A DNA stretch of 5,239 bases from Myxococcales bacterium. GTDB lineage: Bacteria; Myxococcota; Polyangia; Fen-1088. Where the stretch lies: the NCBI GenBank assembly GCA_003153875.1, contig PMBY01000132.1, positions 1 to 5,239 of the forward strand. Reading direction: 5' to 3'. Under the pieces are notes generated by a model. The model saw nothing but the letters and a program-made list of their open reading frames with translations, was not told the origin of the DNA and did no database searches. Shown piece by piece: positions 1 to 5,239 of this stretch; position 1 is the stretch's first letter; every line of letters begins with the position of its first letter. Both the position numbers and the translations under genes were made by a program.

Positions 1-252
1 ACCATTCCCGACGACTCGGGCAAGCTGATCGTCACCATGACCAAGGAAAAGCGCGTGTACATCGGACGCATGGAGATCCCGTTTGCCGAGGTCGAGGACA
101 AGCTGCGCGCCAACGCCAAGCTGCAGTCCGACCGCGAAGTCTACCTGCACGCGGACAAGGCCCTGTCCTACGGCGATGTGGTCAAGGTCATGGCCGCCAT
201 CAAGCTAGCTGGTGGCGACAAGATGGGGCTCATCACCGATCCACTCGAATAG
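1..252 (+). CDS. tolR: TolR/ExbD biopolymer transport protein, C-terminal part (5' end outside window)
   Basis: The reading frame is open from base 1 and ends at TAG 250-252, leaving about 83 residues of a protein whose start lies upstream. TolR/ExbD proteins have one N-terminal membrane helix and a small periplasmic domain; with TolQ/ExbB they use proton flow to energise TolA/TonB. What remains is the periplasmic domain. It contains the family's typical end: a strand reading REVYLHADKALSYGDVV, the helix VMAAIKLAG, and the closing GLITDPLE. The membrane helix with its proton-carrying Asp must lie upstream and cannot be checked. The next gene is a TolA/TonB-type protein starting one base after the stop, and tolB follows, which favours TolR over ExbD. 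An ATG at 37 is internal to the domain and not a credible start. Confidence 0.88.
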   Translation, partial: TIPDDSGKLIVTMTKEKRVYIGRMEIPFAEVEDKLRANAKLQSDREVYLHADKALSYGDVVKVMAAIKLAGGDKMGLITDPLE

Positions 253-253
253 C

Positions 254-985
254 ATGCAGGCTTCCGCTTACACACGCATCCGGCCGCTGGGCCGCGGCAC
301 CTTCCTGGGGGGGATCGCGGCCACGCTGCTGATCCATGCCCTGCTGGTCGTCCTGGTCTACTACGGCCACCTGAAATCGCCGCCACGTCCCGAGGCCGCT
401 CGCGACATGATCGTCACCAGGCTGGTGGCGCTGGGCACGCCCCGCGAAAAGTTCTGGTTGCCGCGCATCGTGCAGCCACCCAAGCCCAAGGCGCCTGACG
501 CCATCAAGCTCAGCGAGGATCCCAACGCCGCGCCTGCCCCGAAGGAGGCGCCCAAGCTCGAAGACACGACCATCTCCAAGGATCTGCGCCGCGCCCTGGA
601 ACGCGCCAAGACCATCGCCCAGTCGGCCGCAGCCGAGGAAGCCGCCGAGGGATCGCTCACGGGATCAGCCCAGGGCACCTCCAACCAGGCGGTGAGCGGA
701 GACGAGTATGCCACCGCCATCTTCGAGGCCGTGCACAGGAACTGGTCCACGCCCACCGGGATGGTCTCGGACAGCGAGCTGGCGACACTTTCGGCCGAGG
801 TGAGACTCTCAATCTCCCCCAGCGGCACGCTCAGCAATCCACGCGTGACCAAGCCGTCAGGTAACCAATATTTCGACGATTCTTGCGTGCAAGCAGTAAA
901 GGCCACTGGCCGGGTTCCGCCTCCCCCGGCCGGGTTCAAGCGTGGCTTCACCCTGGTTTTCGAGGGCAAGGATCTGACCCGCTAA
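254..985 (+). CDS. tolA: Short TolA/TonB-type energy transducer
   Basis: A 243-residue protein anchored in the inner membrane by one N-terminal helix (about residues 17-37, GTFLGGIAATLLIHALLVVL), preceded by Arg residues as expected for a cytoplasmic N-terminus. A Pro/Lys/Ala-rich segment follows (about 42-105), then a charged Ala-rich helical stretch (about 108-135). The C-terminal domain (about 150-240) is of TolA/TonB type: YATAIFEAVHRNW, a strand AEVRLSISPSGTL, then a segment with FDDSCVQAVKATG and PPPP. TolA links the TolQR motor to TolB/Pal across the periplasm. At 243 residues it is much shorter than E. coli TolA (421), mainly through a reduced helical domain. ATG 254 is chosen because it directly follows the tolR stop, suggesting translational coupling; no clear Shine-Dalgarno is visible. 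A 14-residue-longer version from 212 would overlap tolR and begin with non-membrane sequence. Position between tolR and tolB supports TolA, but 'TonB family' is the safer family name. Confidence 0.85.
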   Translation: MQASAYTRIRPLGRGTFLGGIAATLLIHALLVVLVYYGHLKSPPRPEAARDMIVTRLVALGTPREKFWLPRIVQPPKPKAPDAIKLSEDPNAAPAPKEAPKLEDTTISKDLRRALERAKTIAQSAAAEEAAEGSLTGSAQGTSNQAVSGDEYATAIFEAVHRNWSTPTGMVSDSELATLSAEVRLSISPSGTLSNPRVTKPSGNQYFDDSCVQAVKATGRVPPPPAGFKRGFTLVFEGKDLTR

Positions 986-990
986 GGAGA
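984..990 (+). promoter_or_regulatory. Ribosome binding site of tolB
   Basis: AAGGAGA lies 3 bases before ATG 994 and overlaps the TAA stop of the preceding gene. It is the clearest Shine-Dalgarno in the window. It fixes the tolB start at 994 rather than at the upstream in-frame ATG at 883, which lies inside the TolA/TonB gene. Confidence 0.8.
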
Positions 991-993
991 AAC

Positions 994-2325
994 ATGACGA
1001 AGTACCCATGCACGCGCGGCGGACTTGTTGCCGCCGCGTTGATCCTAACCGCAGCCCTCCCCGCCCACGCTCAAGCGCCGGCTGAATCCAACCCAGGCGA
1101 AACCGACGAGCTGCCGCGCATCGTGATTAGCGATCCCAACCGCGACCTGTTCCGCCTGGCGTTGCCCAATGCCACCGGCGAGAAGAACCTGGCCCGGTCA
1201 GCCACCGATATCGAGCAGCGAGACCTGTCGATCACCGGCCTGTTTCGCGTACTCGACCCGGTGTCCTTTCCCGACACCCTGCAGAAGGAAGGTATGGGAT
1301 TCTCCTCGGCGCTCTGGTCCGAAGTGGGCGCACAAGGTGTGGCCAAGATGAGCGTCACGCAACAGGGAAGTGGCCTGGTGCTGGAAGGCCGCCTGTACCA
1401 GGTGGGCCGCGGCGAGTCCGCAGTCATGAGCAAGACCTACCGTGGCGGCGAGTTGCGCGCGCTGGTCCACGCCTGGGCCAACGACATCATCGCCCAGTTC
1501 ACCGGCCAGCGCGGCGTGTTCGGGGCCCGCATCGCTTTTGCCATGACCGGCAAGAAGGGTGAAATCGCCACCATCGGCATGGATGGCGCCGAACTGAGCG
1601 TGGTGACCCACATGAATTCCCCCTGCGTGCTGCCCGCCTTCTCACCCAGCGGAGGCCAGATCGCGTTCACCTCGTTCTTGATGGGTGGCGACGATCTGTG
1701 GATCGTCTCGGCGGGTGGTGGACGCGCACGCCGTGTCTCGAGTCGTTCCGGGCTCAATTCGGGTGCGGCCTGGTTTCCCGGCGGCGGCTCGCTGGTGGCC
1801 ACGCTCTCCTTCGAAGGCAACGCCGAGCTGTACAAGATCGCGGCTTCCGACGGAGCCGTGCAGGCCCGGCTGACCAACTCGCCCTCCATCGATCTTTCGG
1901 CCAGTGTGTCACCTGATGGCTCCAAGATCGCGTTCGTCTCCGACCGCCAAGGCACGCCCCAAGTCTTCCTGATGCCATCCTCGGGTGGCGCTGCAAAGCG
2001 CCTAACATTCCAAGGCACCTACAACCAGACCCCGCGTTTCTGCCCGCGTGCCGACACGCCCATGATCGCGTTCACCGGCCGCGATGAGCGTCTGGTGTTC
2101 GACATCTTCACCTACGACCTGCGCACCGGGAAGATCGAGCGCATGACACAAAACCAGGGCTCGAACGAAGATCCCACCTGGTCGCCGGACTGCCGACTCA
2201 TCGTCTACGCCTCCGGCCGCGGGGGCCTGTACGCCATGAATCCGCAGACCAAGCTGGAATTCCAGATCTGGAAGGGCGGCGCCCGCGGCCCGTCGTTTGG
2301 TCCGCCACCGGCCGAGGGTCGATGA
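994..2325 (+). CDS. tolB: Tol-Pal system periplasmic beta-propeller protein TolB
   Basis: A 443-residue periplasmic protein, close to the usual TolB length (430 in E. coli). It has a Sec signal peptide: basic N-terminus, hydrophobic LVAAALILTAALP, and probable cleavage after AHA at residue 26. The N-terminal TolB domain (about 40-175) includes the family-typical SITGLFRVLDP. A beta-propeller of PD40/WD40-like repeats follows; visible repeat cores are SPSGGQIAFTSF (217-228), FPGGGSLVATLSF (261-273), SPDGSKIAFVSDRQG (306-320), MIAFTGRDE (357-365) and SPDCRLIVYASG (397-408). TolB binds TolA through its extreme N-terminus and Pal through the propeller, and supports outer-membrane invagination at division. 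The mature part has three Cys (211, 350, 400), which could allow a disulfide. The gene lies 8 bp after the TolA/TonB gene and 17 bp before the Ppx gene, so co-transcription is likely. No pal is seen downstream. Confidence 0.95.
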   Translation: MTKYPCTRGGLVAAALILTAALPAHAQAPAESNPGETDELPRIVISDPNRDLFRLALPNATGEKNLARSATDIEQRDLSITGLFRVLDPVSFPDTLQKEGMGFSSALWSEVGAQGVAKMSVTQQGSGLVLEGRLYQVGRGESAVMSKTYRGGELRALVHAWANDIIAQFTGQRGVFGARIAFAMTGKKGEIATIGMDGAELSVVTHMNSPCVLPAFSPSGGQIAFTSFLMGGDDLWIVSAGGGRARRVSSRSGLNSGAAWFPGGGSLVATLSFEGNAELYKIAASDGAVQARLTNSPSIDLSASVSPDGSKIAFVSDRQGTPQVFLMPSSGGAAKRLTFQGTYNQTPRFCPRADTPMIAFTGRDERLVFDIFTYDLRTGKIERMTQNQGSNEDPTWSPDCRLIVYASGRGGLYAMNPQTKLEFQIWKGGARGPSFGPPPAEGR

Positions 2326-2342
2326 AGAATGCTTGATCGCTC

Positions 2343-3263
2343 ATGAGCCGCATCGCCACCATCGATATCGGAACCAATACGACTCTGCTGCTGGTCGCCG
2401 AGATGAACCGCGGGACGATCTCCGTGCTGGAAGACCGCGCCGAAATCACGCGGCTGGGCCGCGGCATAGGTAAGGATGGCGGGCTGGGCCAGGAGGGGAT
2501 CGACCGCACCCTGGCCGCGCTCTCCGGCTATGCGGTGCTGGCGCGCGTGCACGAAGCGCCCATCTTCGCCATCGGCACCGAGGCGCTGCGCCGGGCGCCC
2601 AACGCAGCCGACTTCCTCTGTCGTGCCGCGGCCCTGCTGGACACGCCGGTTGAGGTCATCGACGGCGAACGCGAGGCCGAGCTGACCTTCCTGGCTGCCA
2701 AGCAGTCCTTTCCCGAGGCGGTCGCCCAAACCATGGTGGTCGTCGACATCGGGGGCGGGTCCACAGAGATAGTCGTCGCGCGCCGGGGTACGGTCGATTC
2801 TTGCCGCAGCCTGCCCCTCGGGTCTGTCCGTCTGACGGAACGCCACATTCATCACGATCCGGCGCTTGCCCATGAAGTGGAGGCCGTGCGCGCCGAGGTG
2901 GTCGGCCATCTGGCCGAACTGCCCTTCCCTTCCCAAGCCGACCAACCATGCTTGGTTGGCGTGGCCGGGACAGTCACGACCCTGGCCGCCATGGCGCAGG
3001 ATCTGCGCAGCTATGATCCCGCGCTGGTTCACGGCTATCGCCTGACGCTGCCAGCGCTGGAAAAACAGATCGAGCGCTTGCTGGCATCCACTCAGAGTCA
3101 GCGCGAAGCCATGGCAGGTCTCGACCCCCTGCGCGCCGACGTGATCCTGAGCGGCGCCATCATCCTTTGCGAAATCGCCCGACGAGTCGGGGGCAACCAT
3201 GTGCTGGTCAGCGATCGCGGCATCCGCTGGGGACTGCTCCATGAAAAGCTCGAAGATGGTTGA
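2343..3263 (+). CDS. ppx: Ppx/GppA-family exopolyphosphatase / pppGpp phosphohydrolase
   Basis: A 306-residue cytoplasmic enzyme of the ASKHA (actin/Hsp70-like) fold. The family removes terminal phosphate from polyphosphate and/or converts pppGpp to ppGpp. Visible motifs: phosphate-1 loop IDIGTNTTLLL (7-17); GTEALRRAPN (78-87); IDGEREAELTF (106-116), where Glu111 matches the family's catalytic Glu; phosphate-2 loop VVDIGGGSTEIV (133-144); LPLGSVRLTE (157-166); adenosine-type motif VGVAGTVTTLA (205-215); and the closing RADVILSGA and VSDRGIRWGLL. The protein is only the two-domain core, like the Aquifex-type enzyme, and lacks the C-terminal HD-like extension of E. coli Ppx (about 510 residues). 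ATG 2343 is the first in-frame Met and places DIGTN at the normal distance from the N-terminus; upstream only a weak purine run (GAAGAA) is seen. Sequence alone does not separate Ppx from GppA activity. The 17-bp gap to tolB suggests one operon. Confidence 0.92.
   Translation: MSRIATIDIGTNTTLLLVAEMNRGTISVLEDRAEITRLGRGIGKDGGLGQEGIDRTLAALSGYAVLARVHEAPIFAIGTEALRRAPNAADFLCRAAALLDTPVEVIDGEREAELTFLAAKQSFPEAVAQTMVVVDIGGGSTEIVVARRGTVDSCRSLPLGSVRLTERHIHHDPALAHEVEAVRAEVVGHLAELPFPSQADQPCLVGVAGTVTTLAAMAQDLRSYDPALVHGYRLTLPALEKQIERLLASTQSQREAMAGLDPLRADVILSGAIILCEIARRVGGNHVLVSDRGIRWGLLHEKLEDG
2942..2959 (+). repeat. Perfect 7-bp inverted repeat inside the Ppx coding region
   Basis: CCAACCA, a 4-base loop (TGCT), then TGGTTGG form a short perfect hairpin. 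It falls in codons for Gln-Pro-Cys-Leu-Val-Gly, about residues 201-206, just before the conserved VAGTVTT strand. It has no obvious function and may be chance. Confidence 0.45.
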
Positions 3264-3315
3264 GATATTTCCGCTAACCTGTTGGTTTGGCTAGCATCTT
3301 TTGTTTCAACGTCGC

Positions 3316-3343
3316 CCGAGTTGCGGAGCGGCCCGCAACCCGG
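3316..3343 (+). terminator. Intergenic hairpin, possible terminator of the tol-ppx operon
   Basis: GTTGCGG (3320-3326) and CCGCAAC (3333-3339) pair perfectly around the 6-base loop AGCGGC. After one A/C mismatch the stem extends by three more pairs (3316-3318 with 3341-3343). A pyrimidine-rich run, TAGTTTCTCCTT, follows directly; it has some T's but is not a clean U-tract. The hairpin is the strongest structure in the 102-bp gap (3264-3365) between the Ppx gene and the lipoprotein gene. It may be an intrinsic terminator or a structured 5' leader of the downstream gene. Apart from a weak -10-like TAGCAT, I see nothing else in the gap. Confidence 0.5.
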
Positions 3344-3365
3344 TAGTTTCTCCTTCGTAGCCTAC

Positions 3366-4022
3366 GTGCAGCACAAGTTGGTAATTGCTTCGCTGTTAGT
3401 CGCCGCCCTGGCCGTCCTTGGATGCAAGGCCCGGGTGCCCGTGATCACGTCGCCCTTTGCCGACGACTTTGAGCGGGCCGAGCCCGGCCCCGACTGGCTA
3501 GACACCAGCGGCGGCGCCTATCGCATAACGGATGGCCGGCTGAACGTAACGCGTGCCTATAATCATCCCCTGTGGCTACGGCGCAAGCTGCCCCGCGATG
3601 TCGTGATCGAATTCGACGCCATGTCGAAAAGCCCGGCCGGTGACATCAAGGTTGAGCTGTTCGGCGATGGCGAGTCCTTTGACCCGGACAAGGGACGCTA
3701 TGACCCCACCAGCTATCTGATCATTCTGGGCGGGTGGAACAACAGCAGCAGCATCATCGGCCGGCTGGGTGAGCACGATGACGCCGTCAAGGCCGCAAAG
3801 AGGCGGGAACCGGGACAGCCCCCGCTGGTGGAGTTGGGCCGCAGCTACCATTTCACCATCACGCGCCAGGCCGGGCTCATCGACTGGAAGCTCGACGGCG
3901 CAGCTTTCCTGGCGTGGAGCGATCCTTCGCCTCTCTCAGGTTCGGGTCATGACTTCTTCGCGATCAACGATTGGGAGGCGGATGTTCACTTCGACAACCT
4001 GCGCATCCGCCCTGCAAACTAG
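3366..4022 (+). CDS. Putative lipoprotein with a concanavalin A-like/LamG-type jelly-roll domain
   Basis: A 218-residue predicted lipoprotein read from GTG 3366. This start gives a textbook lipoprotein signal: MQHK, hydrophobic LVIASLLVAALAV, and lipobox VLGC with the lipidated Cys at residue 20. A longer frame from TTG 3282 is possible, but it would place a 28-residue tail before the signal and run through the 3316-3343 hairpin, so GTG is preferred. No good Shine-Dalgarno is seen. The mature part begins FADDFERAEPGPDW, continues with GAYRITDGRLNV and several beta-rich stretches (VVIEFDAMS, SYLIILGGW, YHFTITRQAG, IDWKLDG), and ends VHFDNLRIRP. An opening DDFER...W and a closing FDNLRI are typical of LamG/DUF1080-like sugar-binding or glycosidase-related jelly rolls. 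I see no clear catalytic motif, so binding or structural roles fit as well as hydrolysis. It probably sits in the outer membrane. The DHH gene starts 11 bp after its stop. Confidence 0.7.
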   Translation: MQHKLVIASLLVAALAVLGCKARVPVITSPFADDFERAEPGPDWLDTSGGAYRITDGRLNVTRAYNHPLWLRRKLPRDVVIEFDAMSKSPAGDIKVELFGDGESFDPDKGRYDPTSYLIILGGWNNSSSIIGRLGEHDDAVKAAKRREPGQPPLVELGRSYHFTITRQAGLIDWKLDGAAFLAWSDPSPLSGSGHDFFAINDWEADVHFDNLRIRPAN

Positions 4023-4033
4023 AGAGAAACGCC

Positions 4034-5152
4034 ATGCCGGGCTCGGAAAAGAGATCGTTGGACAACGCCACCGGATCAGGGGCTGGCGACGCAGACGACG
4101 CCGTACCTGCACAGGTTCCGCCCGAGCTGGACGTGTTTGAATTCGACCTGGCGCCCGCGCTGGCGCGTCTGCAGGGCCGGCGCAACTTGCTCATCTACAT
4201 GCACGACAACCCCGATCCCGATGCCCTGGCATCTGCGTTTGGGCTCAAGCGGCTGGTCGAGCATGTCATGCCGATCACGGCCACCCTGGTGTTGGGTGGC
4301 ATCGTGGGCCGCGCTGAAAACCGCGCCATGGTGGAAACCCTCGGCATCCCGCTGGTCGCCGCCGAGTCATTGGACCCGGCCGCCTACGACGCCCTGGCCA
4401 TCGTCGATAGCCAACCGGGAACCGGCAACAACTCGCTGCCGCCCGGACGACCGATGGATGTCATCATCGACCATCATCCAGCGCGCGAAGAGAGTGAGCA
4501 GGTGCCCTGGCGTGATATTCGGCCTGAGCTGGGCGCCACCTCGACCATCATCGTCGAGTACCTGCGCGCCCTGAACGTGCCCATAGACACACCGCTGGCC
4601 ACGGCACTCTTCTACGCCCTGCGGGCCGAGACGCGCGATCTTGGCCGCGAGGCCACCCACGCCGAGCGCGTGGCCTACTTGTTCCTCTTCCCTCTGGTGG
4701 ACTTTCACCTGCTATCGCGGATTTCCCAGCCCAAGGTGCCGCGCGCGCATTTTGCGGCGCTGGACCGCGCGCTCCGGTCGGCGCAGGTGTTGGGCGATCT
4801 GGTGGCTGTCAACATGGGCAGCATCGCCTACCCTGATCTGGTGGCCGAAGTGGCCGACTTGCTGCTGGCCTGGGAAGGCGCGCACTTCGTCCTGTGCTGC
4901 GGCTGCTACGGTGAGCGTTTCTACCTATCGCTGCGCACCGAGCCCAGTGAGCGCCGAGCTGGAGCGTTAATGAGACAACTCATCAGCGCGGAGGGCGCGG
5001 CCGGCGGCCACGGCACCATGGCCGGCGGGCGCCTCTTCCGTCCCGTCGCGACCGATGTCGACAAGCAGGCCACTTTCGAGCAGATGGTCAAGCGCCTGCT
5101 CGATCTGATCGGGCGCGGAAGCCCGCCCAGCGCGCCCCTCATCGGTTCCTAG
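4034..5152 (+). CDS. DHH/DHHA1-family phosphoesterase (NrnA-like)
   Basis: A 372-residue cytoplasmic protein of the DHH superfamily, Mn-dependent phosphoesterases that include nanoRNase/pAp phosphatase NrnA, cyclic dinucleotide phosphodiesterases and RecJ. Motif I is HDNPDPDA (57-64), motif II is VDSQPG (124-129) and motif III is DHHP (146-149). The motif IV region reads FYALRAETRDL (193-203), where relatives usually have GI-TDT, so the metal-ligand Asp appears replaced by Glu199. The DHHA1 substrate-binding domain includes FYLSLRT and the Gly-rich GGHGTMAGG (324-332). A roughly 45-residue acidic, low-complexity N-terminal tail precedes the core. A CCGC cluster (288-291) lies in the DHHA1 domain. 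The start at 4034 lies 11 bp after the lipoprotein stop with a weak AGAGAG upstream; the frame stays open further upstream but would overlap that gene. Substrate (short RNA, pAp, c-di-AMP/pGpG) cannot be assigned. The stop lies in a 15-bp tandem duplication. Confidence 0.87.
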   Translation: MPGSEKRSLDNATGSGAGDADDAVPAQVPPELDVFEFDLAPALARLQGRRNLLIYMHDNPDPDALASAFGLKRLVEHVMPITATLVLGGIVGRAENRAMVETLGIPLVAAESLDPAAYDALAIVDSQPGTGNNSLPPGRPMDVIIDHHPAREESEQVPWRDIRPELGATSTIIVEYLRALNVPIDTPLATALFYALRAETRDLGREATHAERVAYLFLFPLVDFHLLSRISQPKVPRAHFAALDRALRSAQVLGDLVAVNMGSIAYPDLVAEVADLLLAWEGAHFVLCCGCYGERFYLSLRTEPSERRAGALMRQLISAEGAAGGHGTMAGGRLFRPVATDVDKQATFEQMVKRLLDLIGRGSPPSAPLIGS

Positions 5153-5168
5153 TTCATCGGTTCCTAGT
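5139..5168 (+). repeat. Two perfect 15-bp tandem repeats across the DHH gene stop codon
   Basis: The unit TCATCGGTTCCTAGT occurs at 5139-5153 and again at 5154-5168, and the following T continues the match. The first copy encodes the last residues (Ile-Gly-Ser) and the TAG stop. Because the period is a multiple of three, the second copy carries another in-frame TAG at 5165-5167. This looks like a replication-slippage duplication that left the protein unchanged. Confidence 0.9.
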
Positions 5169-5196
5169 TTGACTTCGCGCCGTCGGCGGGCACAAT
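5169..5196 (+). promoter_or_regulatory. Sigma70-like promoter of the tRNA gene
   Basis: TTGACT (5169-5174) is a 5/6 match to the -35 consensus. CACAAT (5191-5196) is a 4/6 match to the -10, with a 16-base GC-rich spacer. Transcription would start near 5203, about 16 bases before the mature tRNA 5' end, a usual leader length. An overlapping CAATAT is a poorer -10 match. The -35 begins one base after the second repeat unit. Confidence 0.6.
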
Positions 5197-5218
5197 ATTG
5201 CCTCCTCTTCGCTCCCAT

Positions 5219-5239
5219 GCCGGAGTGGCGGAATGGCAA
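5219..5239 (+). tRNA. tRNA-Leu, 5' end only (cut by window edge)
   Basis: The last 21 bases read GCCGGAG (5' acceptor strand), TG, then a D-arm GCGGAATGGCAA. The GTGGCGGAATGG pattern is characteristic of bacterial class II tRNA-Leu; tRNA-Ser usually has TGGCCGAGTGG at this position. The anticodon lies outside the window, so the isoacceptor is unknown. A plausible promoter precedes it. Confidence 0.75.

Noticed and set aside
361..2018. Several minus-strand open frames of 120-202 codons over the TolA/TonB and tolB genes
   Set aside because: They are shadows of well-supported + strand genes, with no motif, signal or ribosome binding site.
2205..3242. A 345-codon open frame on the minus strand
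   Set aside because: It lies antisense to the end of tolB and nearly all of the Ppx gene, both of which have clear family motifs. Its translation shows no recognisable domain. Long antisense frames are expected in GC-rich coding DNA.
3276..3287. Small hairpin AACC-TGTT-GGTT just after the Ppx stop
   Set aside because: Only 4 AT/GC-mixed pairs with a mismatch at the base and no clean T-run; the 3316-3343 hairpin is far stronger.
3268..3297. Possible promoter for the lipoprotein gene: TTTCCG, 18-base spacer, TAGCAT
   Set aside because: The -35 matches only 3/6 and the -10 only 4/6, which is too weak to call, although a promoter somewhere in this gap is likely.
3288..3303. Sigma54-like TGGC element
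   Set aside because: The GG is present but the required downstream GC at the fixed spacing is absent.
5178..5188. CGCC-GTC-GGCG inverted repeat between the tRNA -35 and -10
   Set aside because: A 4-bp stem in GC-rich DNA is easily expected by chance and is too short for an operator call.

Overview
The window is a GC-rich, densely coded stretch (about mid-60s % GC by eye). It comes from a Gram-negative, outer-membrane-bearing bacterium, since it carries Tol envelope genes and a predicted lipoprotein. The gene order tolR - short TolA/TonB protein - tolB - Ppx/GppA phosphatase, and the protein styles, look most like deltaproteobacteria in the broad sense (Myxococcota-like). That placement is an inference from gene style, not a measured phylogeny. 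All recognisable genes are on the + strand.

Bases 1-3263 hold the end of a Tol operon. The 3' end of tolR (1-252) is followed one base later by a short TolA/TonB-type transducer (254-985). An 8-bp gap containing a good ribosome binding site leads to periplasmic tolB (994-2325). A compact Ppx/GppA exopolyphosphatase-family gene (2343-3263) starts 17 bp further on. TolQ/TolR use the proton gradient to drive TolA, which contacts TolB and Pal to constrict the outer membrane during division. No pal or cpoB follows tolB here; the phosphatase takes that place.

Bases 3264-3365 are a short intergenic gap. It holds a strong inverted repeat followed by a pyrimidine-rich run, probably the operon terminator or a structured leader. 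A second two-gene unit follows: a small predicted lipoprotein with a concanavalin A-like/LamG-type jelly-roll look (3366-4022) and a DHH/DHHA1 phosphoesterase of the NrnA-like group (4034-5152).

The DHH gene ends inside a perfect 15-bp tandem duplication that repeats its stop codon in frame. A sigma70-like promoter and the first 21 bases of a class II tRNA, most likely tRNA-Leu, run to the window edge.

I found no mobile element, CRISPR array or phage gene, and no convincing minus-strand gene. The window is mostly conserved housekeeping and envelope genes. Its points of interest are the pal-less tolB-ppx arrangement, the variant motif IV and cysteine cluster of the DHH protein, the intergenic hairpin, and the stop-codon duplication beside the tRNA.
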